Source: Bacillota bacterium
Lineage (GTDB): Bacteria > Bacillota > Clostridia > Lachnospirales > Lachnospiraceae
Direction of reading: 5' to 3'
Length of the DNA stretch: 20,165 bases
Assembly (NCBI GenBank): GCA_023458855.1
Contig: JAEWWQ010000385.1
Location: forward strand, 1-20,165
Shown here: piece after piece, positions 7,463 to 16,080 of the stretch
How the letters are laid out: each line of letters starts with the position of its first letter
How positions within the stretch are numbered: position 1 is the stretch's first letter
Translations under genes and position numbers: made by a program
The notes under the pieces: generated by a model
The model's input: only the letters and a program-made list of their open reading frames with translations
Database searches by the model: none
Told to the model about the DNA's origin: nothing

Positions 7463-8539
7463 ATGTTACTATATGTAGGACTCACGGTAATTACTGTATT
7501 TCTGGCATATGCAGTCAATAACCGATACGAATCAGATAAGAATGTAATTACAAGACAACAAGTGTGTAACAGGATATACATGATTGCTATTTTTACGCTA
7601 CTTTTTGCGGTCTCGGCGGGAAGATATTATGTGGGAAATGACTATGGAGAGTATGTCGACATCTTTGCAAAGATTCATCTGAGCCGCAATGTATCAAGCG
7701 AATCTGGATTCAATGCGGTAGTACGTGCAATACAGTTCCTATGTGGGTATGAGCGGTTCATTCCTGTATTTGCTGTGTTTTCGTTCGCAACTGTTTATTT
7801 CTTTTTAAAAGCAGTCTATGATCAGGCAGACTGGTTCGCTTATGGTTTTTTCTTATTTATGGCATCTGGTTATTATCTTTCAAGCCTGAATACGGTACGC
7901 TATTATTTTGCGCTTGCAATTGCGATGTATGCAGCCAAATATATGATAAAGAGAGATTATGCCAGATTCCTTTTATGGATACTGGCAGCAGCGATGTTCC
8001 ATAAGACAGTCCTTGTGGTAATTCCTGTTTATTGGTTTGCATCAAGAAAATGGCAGAAAAGAGAGATTGCAATTATCCTGGCCTTTTGTGCCTCGCTGTT
8101 GTTTCTGAGAGACTTTTACCGGAAGATTATTTTTATGATCTATCCTTATTACGAGAACTCAGCTTTTGATACAGGAAGCACCTCCTATATAAATATCATA
8201 AAAGGTATTTGTATTTTACTATTTGCACTTTTTTACTATAAACAGGCAGTTTCCGGGAATAAACAGAATGAATTCTATTTTAACTTAAATATAGTGGCAT
8301 TGTTAGTTTATCTGTTTGCATCCTTTATTCCGGAAGTATCAAGAATTGGTTATTATCTGAACTCTTTTCAGGTTTTTTTGATACCGAACATACTAGTCCG
8401 GATACCGGATAAAAAGCAGCGTATATTTTTTACATCAGTAATTACAGCTGCATATTTGTTTTATTTTGTAATTTTCATGTATCGTGCAGGCGGTGTGGAG
8501 TTAAGAATCATTCCCTATGCAACATGGATATTTGGATAG
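7463..8539 (+). CDS. EpsG-family polysaccharide polymerase (Wzy-like)
   Basis: Polytopic membrane protein of 358 aa with about ten hydrophobic segments, matching the EpsG family thought to polymerise lipid-linked repeat units at the outer face of the membrane. Family features are RYYVGNDYGEY (54-64), LNTVRYYFALAIA (142-154) and FHKTVLVVIP (179-188), in the usual order and spacing. The ATG at 7463 has GGAGA 6 nt upstream. This is the only polymerase candidate in the window, which together with the chain-length protein and priming transferase points to Wzy-type assembly. The family is recognised by motif order; the bond it forms cannot be predicted. Confidence 0.85.
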   Translation: MLLYVGLTVITVFLAYAVNNRYESDKNVITRQQVCNRIYMIAIFTLLFAVSAGRYYVGNDYGEYVDIFAKIHLSRNVSSESGFNAVVRAIQFLCGYERFIPVFAVFSFATVYFFLKAVYDQADWFAYGFFLFMASGYYLSSLNTVRYYFALAIAMYAAKYMIKRDYARFLLWILAAAMFHKTVLVVIPVYWFASRKWQKREIAIILAFCASLLFLRDFYRKIIFMIYPYYENSAFDTGSTSYINIIKGICILLFALFYYKQAVSGNKQNEFYFNLNIVALLVYLFASFIPEVSRIGYYLNSFQVFLIPNILVRIPDKKQRIFFTSVITAAYLFYFVIFMYRAGGVELRIIPYATWIFG

Positions 8540-8548
8540 GCAGCAGTC

Positions 8549-8555
8549 AGGAAGG
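8549..8555 (+). promoter_or_regulatory. Ribosome site choosing the 8563 start
   Basis: AGGAAGG, 7 nt before the ATG at 8563. The earlier in-frame ATG at 8524 lies inside the polymerase gene and has no ribosome site. Confidence 0.7.
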
Positions 8556-8562
8556 TTATTGC

Positions 8563-9363
8563 ATGAATATAAAATTCAGTATTATCGTAGTCTGCTATAA
8601 TGCAGGAAAAAAGCTGGCAGATACGGTGAATAGCATATTGGAACAAACATATCAGGAGTATGAGATTATTGTAAAAGATGGTGGTTCTACGGATAATTCC
8701 TTATCCGGATTGCCGGAAGATAAGAGGATTTACGTAACTTCCAGCAAGGATGCGGGAATTTATGATGCGATGAATCAGGCGATTGAATCGGCAAAAGGAG
8801 AATATTACTTATTTTTAAATTGCGGTGATTCTTTTTATAGCAATAATGTGTTAGCTGCCACGGCAGATATCATATCAGACAGCGGACAGAAGGAGAAGTC
8901 CTTACTTTATTATGGAGATACGTATAATGAACAGGAACGCGCAATTATTTATATGAACCGCACGATTACGCCGTTTACCTGTTACAGGCATATTCCGTGT
9001 CATCAGGCATGCTTTTATGCGAAAGAATTATTTGAAGAAAGAAAATACGATACTGCTTATGTGGTACGGGCAGACTATGAGCATTTTTTATGGAGCTATT
9101 TTTGTAAGCAGGCGAATCCTCGGCACTTGGGAATCGTGGTGGCAAATTATGAAGGGGGTGGATTTTCAGAGAGCAGAACAAACCACAGAAAAGACGTGGA
9201 GGAACATAGAAAAATAACAAAGAGGTACATGTCAAAGAGACAATTGCTGCAATTCAGACTGACGATGGTGCTGACATTAGTGGCACTTCGCAGGTTGGTA
9301 AGCCGGCAGAAATACTTTTCAAAAATATACAATGGGGTAAAAAAGGTATTGTACCGTTCTTAA
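8563..9363 (+). CDS. GT2 glycosyltransferase, WcaE-like subgroup
   Basis: 266-aa GT-A enzyme likely adding one sugar to the repeat unit. It opens with FSIIVVCYNAG (5-15) and has VKDGGSTDNS (37-46), KDAGIYDAMNQAIESAKGEY (62-81) and FLNCGD (84-89). The last replaces DxD and is typical of the subgroup that includes colanic acid WcaE-like enzymes. RADYEHFLW (169-177) likely holds the catalytic base, and GGGFSES (198-204) resembles the subgroup's C-terminal motif. The start at 8563 is chosen by AGGAAGG; an ORF extended to 8524 would add 13 residues before the conserved domain and overlap the polymerase gene. Donor sugar unknown. Confidence 0.85.
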   Translation: MNIKFSIIVVCYNAGKKLADTVNSILEQTYQEYEIIVKDGGSTDNSLSGLPEDKRIYVTSSKDAGIYDAMNQAIESAKGEYYLFLNCGDSFYSNNVLAATADIISDSGQKEKSLLYYGDTYNEQERAIIYMNRTITPFTCYRHIPCHQACFYAKELFEERKYDTAYVVRADYEHFLWSYFCKQANPRHLGIVVANYEGGGFSESRTNHRKDVEEHRKITKRYMSKRQLLQFRLTMVLTLVALRRLVSRQKYFSKIYNGVKKVLYRS

Positions 9364-9410
9364 ATGGGAAAGAATGATAGTAAGGCAAAATTATCAGAAA
9401 TGGGGGTATT

Positions 9411-10718
9411 ATGCGAGTATTATGGTTATGTAACATCATGTTGCCGTTTATTGCCGGGCAGATAGGTGTGAAGGCGAGCAACCGTGAGGGCTGGCTGACA
9501 GGACTTGCCGATCGTTTTCGGAAAAATGCCGGAGAGAACCAGATTACGCCTGGTATTTGTTTTCCTGTAAGCACAGAAAACGGAGAGATATGCGGTGAAA
9601 TTGATGGAATTGCGTACTATGGGTTTTATGAGAATGTAGCAAAAGAAACGAAATATGAGAAGACACTCGATGTAAGTATGCGAAAGATATTAACTGATTT
9701 CAGACCTGATATCGTTCATATTTTCGGAACCGAATTTCCGCATACACTTGCAATGGTAAAGGCATTTCAGAATCCGGACCGTACATTGATCGGCATGCAG
9801 GGAGTATGTGCTGCCTGTGCCGAACATTATCTGGATGGTATCCCGACCTATGTCAGGTATCGCTATACATTACGTGATTTACTGAAATGGGATAATATTA
9901 TAAAGCAGCAACAAAAGTTTGTGATCAGGTCAGAGAGAGAGGCAGAAGCAATCAAAGGCGTTAACCATGTAACTGGAAGGACCTCTCTGGATAAAGAAGT
10001 GACAACTGCAATCCATGAAGGGATTCAGTATCATTTTATGAATGAGACATTAAGAAGTAACTTTTACGATAAAAAATGGAATCTGAATGAGTGCGAGAGA
10101 TATTCCATCTTCCTGAGCCAGGGAGATTATCCCTTGAAGGGATTCCATTATATGCTTCAGGCGCTGCCTGTTATCAGAAAGGTCTATCCGGAAACGCATG
10201 TATATATTGCGGGAAATCAAATTACAAGGCATGATACATGGCAATCCAGATGGAAAATATCTTCCTATGGAAAATATCTTTTGGAATTGATTCGTGAAAA
10301 TAACCTGGAAGAGAGTATTACTTTTCTGGGAATGGTCGATAGTGAGGAAATGTGCCGGCAGATGTTGCACGCTCATGTATTTGTATCTCCATCTACCATG
10401 GAAAATTCACCTAATTCAGTCGGAGAAGCGATGCTTCTTGGAGTACCGGTGGTAGCATCTTCCGTAGGCGGCGTGGCAAGTATGCTGACGCATGAAGAAG
10501 AAGGATTCCTGTACCCGGTCAATGAAGTAAATCTTCTTGCCAATTATGTCTGCAAGATTTTTTCGGATGATGCAGTGGCAATGCAGCTATCGGAACATGC
10601 AAGGAGCCGTGCGGCAAAAACACATGATGCGGAGATAAATTACAGACGCCTGATAGATATCTATCGGGAAATCCTTGATTTGAGAGCTGCCGAAGGCGGC
10701 ACATGGGAGCTATTATGA
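9411..10718 (+). CDS. GT4 family glycosyltransferase
   Basis: Retaining GT-B fold enzyme of 435 aa. The N-terminal domain starts MRVLWLCNIMLP and includes RPDIVHIFGTEFPHTL (98-113) and the acceptor-side TGRTSLDKE (188-196). The C-terminal nucleotide-sugar domain has GDYPLKGFHYML (238-249) and the EX7E motif in SPSTMENSPNSVGEAMLLG (326-344; E331 and E339), then PVVASSVGG. All catalytic features look intact. A GGGGG ribosome-site-like run lies only 4 nt before the ATG, which is short. It overlaps the next GT by 4 nt (ATGA), so the two are translationally coupled and probably act on the same repeat unit. Sugar specificity is not predictable. Confidence 0.9.
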   Translation: MRVLWLCNIMLPFIAGQIGVKASNREGWLTGLADRFRKNAGENQITPGICFPVSTENGEICGEIDGIAYYGFYENVAKETKYEKTLDVSMRKILTDFRPDIVHIFGTEFPHTLAMVKAFQNPDRTLIGMQGVCAACAEHYLDGIPTYVRYRYTLRDLLKWDNIIKQQQKFVIRSEREAEAIKGVNHVTGRTSLDKEVTTAIHEGIQYHFMNETLRSNFYDKKWNLNECERYSIFLSQGDYPLKGFHYMLQALPVIRKVYPETHVYIAGNQITRHDTWQSRWKISSYGKYLLELIRENNLEESITFLGMVDSEEMCRQMLHAHVFVSPSTMENSPNSVGEAMLLGVPVVASSVGGVASMLTHEEEGFLYPVNEVNLLANYVCKIFSDDAVAMQLSEHARSRAAKTHDAEINYRRLIDIYREILDLRAAEGGTWELL

Positions 10719-11908
10719 CAATTACAACAGTATCCAATTATTTGAATCATCATCAGATACCGCTATCCAATGCTTTCTATGAACAATTGAAAGATGGATA
10801 TCATTTTATTCAGACAGAGCCGATGGAAGAAGAACGCGTGAAGATGGGGTGGGGGGCAGCACTTGTTTCCTGTCCATATCTGCTATGTTTCTATGAGCAG
10901 GAAGCACGTTGCCGTAAGATGATCATGGAAAGCGATATTGTTATTTTCGGAGGGGTAGACGAGGAGGGTTATATCAGTGAACGTCTGGAAGCCGGAAAAA
11001 TAGTGATCCGAAGCAGTGAACGACTGTATAAAAACGGACAATGGAAAGCAATCTCTCCACGAGGTCTTATCAAGAAATATCATGACCACACAAGATACCG
11101 GAACAGTCAGGTGTACCTGCTGTGCGACGGGGGATATGTGGCTTCTGATTTTCATATTGTCAGAGCCTATCCGGATAAAATGTTTCGCTGGGGATATTTC
11201 CCACGTGTAAAAGAGTATGAACTGGATGCCCTCTTTGTGGATAAGACTCATGAAATACCGGAGCTATTGTGGACAGGACGCTTTGTGGGATTCAAGCACC
11301 CGGAATACATTCCGGAACTTGCAAAGAGACTGAAACAGGAGAAAATAGCGGCGCATATTACATATATTGGCGAAGGACAGATGGAAGACCGGATTCTCCC
11401 TCTTCTTGAAGCGGAAGAATTGCAGTCAATGGTTACTCATCTTCCGTTTCAGTCACCGGAGGTTGTCAGAACTTATATGGAGAAGGCCAATATTTATCTG
11501 TTTCCAAGTGATTATGGAGAAGGCTGGGGTGCGGTTCTGAATGAAGCGATGAATAGTGCATGTGCCGTGGTCGCGAATCAGGCAGCAGGCGCAACACCAT
11601 ATCTATGCGAGGATGAAGAAAATGCACTGATTTATAAGAACGGAGATTTTGAAGAATTCTACAATTGTGTGGTAAGATTAATAAAAGATACGGCCTTGCA
11701 GCAAAAACTCGGAAGAAATGCATACCATACAATGACCGGATTGTGGAATGCGGAAAATGCAGCCAGGCGTTTACTGGTACAATGTGAACGGATGCTGGCG
11801 GGAAAAGAGATAACATTTGAAGCGGAAGGTCCGATGAGCAAGGCACCGGTTATCGCACCGGGCAAGATGTACCGGCGGTTAAAATCACATAAAAATGACA
11901 GCTTATGA
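10715..11908 (+). CDS. GT4-like glycosyltransferase
   Basis: GT-B fold enzyme of 397 aa. It opens with TITTVSNYLNHHQIPLSNAF (2-21), a start seen in a common GT4-like subgroup of capsule loci. The C-terminal domain carries LLWTGRFVGFKHPEY (184-198), ITYIGEGQM (215-223) and SDYGEGWGAVLNEAM (265-279) with E269 and E277 in EX7E spacing, then GATPYLCEDEENALIY. The ATG at 10715 overlaps the previous stop as ATGA, with GGGAG 5 nt upstream. A start four codons earlier (10703) lies too close to that ribosome site. The gene probably adds the sugar next to that added by the preceding GT4, but this is inferred from coupling only. Confidence 0.87.
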   Translation: MTITTVSNYLNHHQIPLSNAFYEQLKDGYHFIQTEPMEEERVKMGWGAALVSCPYLLCFYEQEARCRKMIMESDIVIFGGVDEEGYISERLEAGKIVIRSSERLYKNGQWKAISPRGLIKKYHDHTRYRNSQVYLLCDGGYVASDFHIVRAYPDKMFRWGYFPRVKEYELDALFVDKTHEIPELLWTGRFVGFKHPEYIPELAKRLKQEKIAAHITYIGEGQMEDRILPLLEAEELQSMVTHLPFQSPEVVRTYMEKANIYLFPSDYGEGWGAVLNEAMNSACAVVANQAAGATPYLCEDEENALIYKNGDFEEFYNCVVRLIKDTALQQKLGRNAYHTMTGLWNAENAARRLLVQCERMLAGKEITFEAEGPMSKAPVIAPGKMYRRLKSHKNDSL

Positions 11909-11924
11909 CAGGAATGGTTTTGCA

Positions 11925-12944
11925 ATGGAAAAGGAAAATAAAAACAGCAAACAAAAAGAGGATGTTCTGATCTCGGTAATCGTGCCAGTCTATAATATTA
12001 TGGATTGTCTGCCGCGCTGCGTGGAATCCATTAGGAACCAGACATATCGGGATCTTGAAATCATCCTGGTAGACGATGGTTCCACAGATGGAACAGCTGC
12101 ACTTTGCGATGAATATGCCAAAAAAGATAATCGCATCCTCGTAATCCATAAAGAAAATGGGGGGTCTTCTTCTGCCAGAAATGCAGGAATCAGAGCGTCC
12201 CATGGTGCCTATCTTGGATTTGTGGATAGTGATGATTATATTGCACCGCAGATGTATGAAGTGTTATTGCAGCAGATACGGACAAGCGGCATGCGGATCG
12301 CACAGGCAGCAAGAAAAGAAATTGCAGAAAATGGGGCAGAACTGCCGCCTGTCTGCATTCCGCCGGAACGGGAAATGGTGTATCCTGCGCAGGAATTTTT
12401 AAGGGAACTGCTGATGCACAGGGGAGATTGCTCTTTCTGCACCAAATTAGTGGACCACACATTATTTCAGAGCAGAATGTTTCCTGAGGGAACATTGAAT
12501 GAAGATTTTCATTTGCTGGTGCACATGTTGCAGATTGTAAAGGGAGTTGCCAGCAACCCTGAGCAGATGTATTATGTGTTTTATAGAAGCGGGAGCAATA
12601 CACGTAAAAAATCAAAGGAAGATTTTTCACGTGTCTATGCAGACTGCGTGGACAATGCGGATATGGCATATGCACTGGTGAAAGCACAATACCCACAGCT
12701 GCTTGCCATTGCCATGCGGTTCGGATTGTTTCAGAGACTGGAGTATCTGCTGCATATTCCGACCAGCCAGATGACAAAGGAAAACAGACAGTATCAGGAC
12801 ATCGTACGCTTCTTAAGGACTCATGTAATACAGGGAGTGACATCAAGGTATCTGACTGGTAAGAATAAGCTGTATTTATTACTATTTACAATTGCACCGC
12901 GTGCACTTCGCATTGTGCATAAGAAATTGAGGAATATATCGTAA
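11925..12944 (+). CDS. GT2 family glycosyltransferase
   Basis: 339-aa GT-A enzyme with the full GT2 set: ISVIVPVYN (16-24), ILVDDGSTDGT (47-57), ENGGSSSARNAGI (77-89), FVDSDDYI (99-106; DxD) and a catalytic ED at 193-194 in GTLNEDFHL. A C-terminal region of about 140 residues, rich in charged and aromatic residues, follows the catalytic domain as in many capsule GT2s. The start chosen is ATG 11925, with AGGAA 10 nt upstream; an in-frame ATG at 11895 would overlap the preceding gene and has no ribosome site. The stop codon directly abuts the next ATG. Function: transfer of one sugar, identity unknown. Confidence 0.87.
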   Translation: MEKENKNSKQKEDVLISVIVPVYNIMDCLPRCVESIRNQTYRDLEIILVDDGSTDGTAALCDEYAKKDNRILVIHKENGGSSSARNAGIRASHGAYLGFVDSDDYIAPQMYEVLLQQIRTSGMRIAQAARKEIAENGAELPPVCIPPEREMVYPAQEFLRELLMHRGDCSFCTKLVDHTLFQSRMFPEGTLNEDFHLLVHMLQIVKGVASNPEQMYYVFYRSGSNTRKKSKEDFSRVYADCVDNADMAYALVKAQYPQLLAIAMRFGLFQRLEYLLHIPTSQMTKENRQYQDIVRFLRTHVIQGVTSRYLTGKNKLYLLLFTIAPRALRIVHKKLRNIS

Positions 12945-14021
12945 ATGAAAGACAGAATCTATATATGCCATACCTATTATCATGTATATGTGGCATTTTT
13001 AAAGGAATTTGCACTCCCAAAAGAAAAACAGGGAGGAGCCACCGTTGTTTTAAGTTCTCTATCCAATGACTTTGAGAATCTGAAAGAAAGAATGGAAGAA
13101 ATTCACTTCTGGGAAGAAGTATTGGAGCTGGAGGAAAAAAGGTATGACTATTTTGAAGAATTGCTGCCTCTGAAAGAAGACAAAGGAAATATTGTCCTGA
13201 ATATGATCGCGCGCATAAAGTTTACCAAAAGGTATGCAAAGCTGGAGGAACCTTATATGACGATTGATTTTAAACAATATAAGGACATTTATGTATTTTG
13301 CGATTCCGATCCGATCGGATATTATCTGAATTACAAGAAGATTCCTTATCATGCGATGGAAGACGGTATCAATTGTTTAAAGATACTGGATTCAGCCAGA
13401 TTCGATAACAGAGGACACTTTGGTTTAAAAGTCTTTATGGCTTCCATGAATCTTATCTTTATTCAGAATGGATATTCAAAATACTGCATTGATATGGAGA
13501 TCAATGACAGAGAGTGCCTGAAATATGATTGCCCTAAATACGTGGTAGTGCCGCGGAGGCCATTGGAGGAGGCACTTGATTCAGAAGCAAAGAAACTGAT
13601 GGTACGTGCATTTATTCAGGATGCGGAGGTATTGCTCGCACAGATCGCCGAGGCAACAGAAGATACGAATACGCAGAATGTAATGATACTGACGGAACCT
13701 CTCTGCGCTCTGGATGTACGAAAACAGATATTTGAGGACATTATAGAAGAATACTGTCAGGGATGCCGTGTTTTTATAAAAACACACCCAAGAGATATTC
13801 TTGACTATGAGAAGGAATTCCCGGATCAGATCATCATAAAGGGAAAATTTCCGCTTGAAGTCATGAATCTGATTGCAGGCGTGCATTTCCATAAAGCAAT
13901 TTCCGTATTTACACAGGCGATTTATTCAATGGAATTCGTAGATGAGAAAATATTCCTGGGGGAAGACTTTATGGACAGGTATGAGGATCCGAAAATTCAT
14001 AGATACAATGATCAGATTTAG
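12945..14021 (+). CDS. Sialyltransferase-like protein, predicted nonulosonic acid transferase
   Basis: 358-aa protein that I read as a GT-B type bacterial sialyltransferase (GT52 or polysialyltransferase-like). Three features support this. An acidic-acidic-Gly motif, HAMEDGIN (E139-D140-G141), stands at mid-length. IKTHPRD (HP at 281-282) sits in the C-terminal half. A hydroxyl-rich AISVFTQAIYS (318-328) follows about 40 residues later. In sialyltransferases of GT38, GT52 and GT80 the D/E-D/E-G, HP and S/T motifs occur in this order. The N-terminal YICHTYYHVYVA resembles the opening of such proteins. ATG 12945 abuts the previous stop, with GAGGA upstream. Because a pseudaminic acid pathway lies about 3 kb downstream, CMP-pseudaminic acid is the likely donor; that link is inference. 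A capsular phosphotransferase or another GT-B enzyme remains possible. Confidence 0.62.
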   Translation: MKDRIYICHTYYHVYVAFLKEFALPKEKQGGATVVLSSLSNDFENLKERMEEIHFWEEVLELEEKRYDYFEELLPLKEDKGNIVLNMIARIKFTKRYAKLEEPYMTIDFKQYKDIYVFCDSDPIGYYLNYKKIPYHAMEDGINCLKILDSARFDNRGHFGLKVFMASMNLIFIQNGYSKYCIDMEINDRECLKYDCPKYVVVPRRPLEEALDSEAKKLMVRAFIQDAEVLLAQIAEATEDTNTQNVMILTEPLCALDVRKQIFEDIIEEYCQGCRVFIKTHPRDILDYEKEFPDQIIIKGKFPLEVMNLIAGVHFHKAISVFTQAIYSMEFVDEKIFLGEDFMDRYEDPKIHRYNDQI

Positions 14022-14030
14022 TGTTACAAT
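14022..14030 (+). promoter_or_regulatory. Possible extended -10 before the ABC transporter gene
   Basis: TGTTACAAT has the TGn plus TACAAT layout of an extended -10, like those at 3114-3122 and 17230-17238. No good -35 is seen. An 8-bp direct repeat GGATACCG (14039-14046 and 14065-14072) follows in the same 57-nt gap. Weak call. Confidence 0.25.
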
Positions 14031-14078
14031 TCAGCCTTGGATACCGAATAAAAAGAAGTAAAAAGGATACCGTCAAAT

Positions 14079-15818
14079 ATGATGAAAATATTAAAAAAGA
14101 TTAATGTATTATTAGATAAAAAGCAAAAAGGAAAGATGATTGTATTGCTCATCAATATGCTGATTGGTGCGGTGCTGGAGACAGCCAGTATCTCTCTTGT
14201 CATTCCGGTCATTACGATTGTAATTACACCGGATGCAGTGAACAGTAATAAATATATGCGTATGCTCTATGATGCTCTTCATATGACGGACAGCAGCCAG
14301 CTCACGATTTTTGTCATGCTGTCCCTGATCGGAGCTTTTGTATTCAAAAATATATTTTTGTTCTGGCAGCAAAAGATGTTATATCGATTTATTTATACCA
14401 ATCAGTTCCGTACCTCAGAACGCATGATGAAAAATTATCTGCGCCGGGGATATGAATTCTATTTAAATAGTGACACGGCTGTCATACAGAGAAGCATCAC
14501 TTCAGATGTAAATAATATGTATGCACTGATCTTGGCAGTGCTGCAGCTGACATCTGAAATTATCATCTTTATTTTCCTGGGTACTATTTTACTGATTGTA
14601 GATGCAAAAATGACTTTTGTAATCGCGGCGTTGCTATTGATTACATTATACGTCATTAAAATCGTTATCAAGCCGATCATGCAGAAAGCAGGAGCAGATA
14701 ATCAGGATTATTACAGTGGGTTATTTAAATGGATCTCACAGACGGTGACCGGAATCAAAGAAGTTAAGATTGCGGGAAAAGAGCAATACTTTATTGATGA
14801 GTATGTAAAATGCGGAAAAGGATATGTGGATGCCGTACAAAAATACAGTATTTATAACAACACGCCGAGACTGTTGATTGAGACAGTATGTATTATCGGT
14901 ATGGTAGGATATATGCTGTTTCTGATTCTGAATGGAACGCCGATGAGTTCCATGCTGCAGACGATTTCTGTATTTGCAATGGCAGCAGTCAGGCTGATGC
15001 CTTGTGCGAACCGCATTAATAATCAATTGACCTCCATGGCTTATTTTGAACCATTCTTCTTAGGGGTCAGTGATAATCTGCAGAGTGAGATCAGTGATAA
15101 TAATGTGGACATGAGTTTTGCAAAAGATACAGATGCCAAATTAGATATGAAAGAGAAGATCCGGTTAGAAAACATTACTTATGCGTATCCGAATACGGAG
15201 GTACTTATCTTTGATCATGCCGAAATGGAAATTCCGATTGGTGCAGCAGTCGGTGTTGTAGGAAGTTCGGGTGCAGGAAAGACCACAGTTGTGGATATCC
15301 TGTTAGGATTATTGCAGTTGCGGGAAGGAACCATTTATGCAGATGGTATTGATGTGGCAACACAGTACAGAGCATGGCTCAAAAATATTGGGTATATTCC
15401 GCAGATGATATTTATGCTGGATGATTCCATTCGTAAGAATGTAGCCTTTGGTGTTCCGGAAGAAAAAATCAACGAAAAACGCATCTGGGAAGTATTAAAA
15501 GAAGCGCAGCTGGACGAATTTGTGAGAGGATTACCGGAAGGACTTGAGACGAGCATCGGAGAACGTGGTATCCGTCTCTCCGGCGGACAAAGACAGAGAA
15601 TCGGTATCGCAAGAGCACTCTATAATGATCCGGAAGTCCTCATCCTGGATGAAGCCACCTCCGCTCTCGATAACGACACAGAAGCAGCAATCATGGACTC
15701 CATCAACCATTTCCATGGCAGAAAAACATTAATTATTATTGCTCATAGATTACAAACCATTGAAAAATGCGACATGATTTATCGCGTAGAGGGTGGAAAA
15801 GCGAATCGTGAGCGGTAG
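14079..15818 (+). CDS. ABC transporter, fused permease-ATPase (MsbA/PglK-type flippase)
   Basis: 579-aa half-transporter that should work as a homodimer. The N-terminal membrane domain has six hydrophobic segments (about 20-50, 74-96, 146-173, 177-200, 264-285, 290-307). The ATPase domain is complete: Walker A GSSGAGKTT (395-403), Q-loop at Q442, signature LSGGQRQR (500-507), Walker B VLILDEATSALD (520-531) and the switch histidine in IIAHRL (553-558). Size and layout match Campylobacter PglK, which flips a lipid-linked oligosaccharide. The gene lies among glycosyltransferases and no Wzx-type flippase is visible in the window, so it may move the repeat unit across the membrane. ATG 14079 or 14082 both fit; AAGGA lies 11 nt before the first. 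A lipid or peptide exporter is the alternative. Confidence 0.85.
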   Translation: MMKILKKINVLLDKKQKGKMIVLLINMLIGAVLETASISLVIPVITIVITPDAVNSNKYMRMLYDALHMTDSSQLTIFVMLSLIGAFVFKNIFLFWQQKMLYRFIYTNQFRTSERMMKNYLRRGYEFYLNSDTAVIQRSITSDVNNMYALILAVLQLTSEIIIFIFLGTILLIVDAKMTFVIAALLLITLYVIKIVIKPIMQKAGADNQDYYSGLFKWISQTVTGIKEVKIAGKEQYFIDEYVKCGKGYVDAVQKYSIYNNTPRLLIETVCIIGMVGYMLFLILNGTPMSSMLQTISVFAMAAVRLMPCANRINNQLTSMAYFEPFFLGVSDNLQSEISDNNVDMSFAKDTDAKLDMKEKIRLENITYAYPNTEVLIFDHAEMEIPIGAAVGVVGSSGAGKTTVVDILLGLLQLREGTIYADGIDVATQYRAWLKNIGYIPQMIFMLDDSIRKNVAFGVPEEKINEKRIWEVLKEAQLDEFVRGLPEGLETSIGERGIRLSGGQRQRIGIARALYNDPEVLILDEATSALDNDTEAAIMDSINHFHGRKTLIIIAHRLQTIEKCDMIYRVEGGKANRER

Positions 15819-15825
15819 GCAGTGA

Positions 15826-15988
15826 GTGTCTTTGAGATTATGAATTCCCGTGTTCTGCCGTAGTCTCTACAGTAATACGTAAATGTTCGTCTATCTCAAA
15901 CACAGATGTGTTTGTTCTAGCCGTACATTTGCGTATCACAGTAACGACTAAGGCAGTACACGTTGGAACTTCATAAACTCAAAGACAC
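15826..15988. repeat. 163-bp long imperfect palindrome (MITE-like or structured RNA)
   Basis: The gap between the ABC gene and the next GT is almost entirely a long inverted repeat. The outer arms pair perfectly over 11 bp (GTGTCTTTGAG at 15826-15836 with 15978-15988), then TTATGAA with TTCATAA (15838-15844, 15970-15976). From GTGT at 15850 inward to the apex I count 43 of 55 paired positions, with mostly isolated mismatches. The apex CAAACACA-GA-TGTGTTTG (15897-15914) is itself a perfect 8-bp hairpin. No T-run follows, and no clear target-site duplication flanks it. The palindrome begins 8 nt after the upstream stop. It could be a miniature inverted-repeat transposon remnant or the template for a long RNA hairpin. 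Confidence 0.8.
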
Positions 15989-16080
15989 ATCAAGGCTATG
16001 AAGGTGAGGAAAAATTTGTTCTTTCACAAGATGTATGATAGATGAAACTAGATTCGATAGACATATATGAGGCGAAAAGT

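Noticed and set aside
12190..12846. A 218-codon minus-strand ORF
   Set aside because: It lies wholly inside a well-supported GT2 gene, has no recognisable domain, and its composition is what the reverse of a coding strand gives.
14039..14072. Direct repeat GGATACCG twice, 26 nt apart, before the ABC gene
   Set aside because: Only 8 bp and two copies; too little to call an operator, and the second copy overlaps the ribosome site region.
15826..15988. The long palindrome as an intrinsic terminator
   Set aside because: The stem is far too long and mismatched and no T-run follows the right arm.
16016..16044. Promoter between the palindrome and the last GT2
   Set aside because: TTGTTC is followed by TATGAT only 12 nt later, too close, and nothing -10-like occurs at 16-18 nt.
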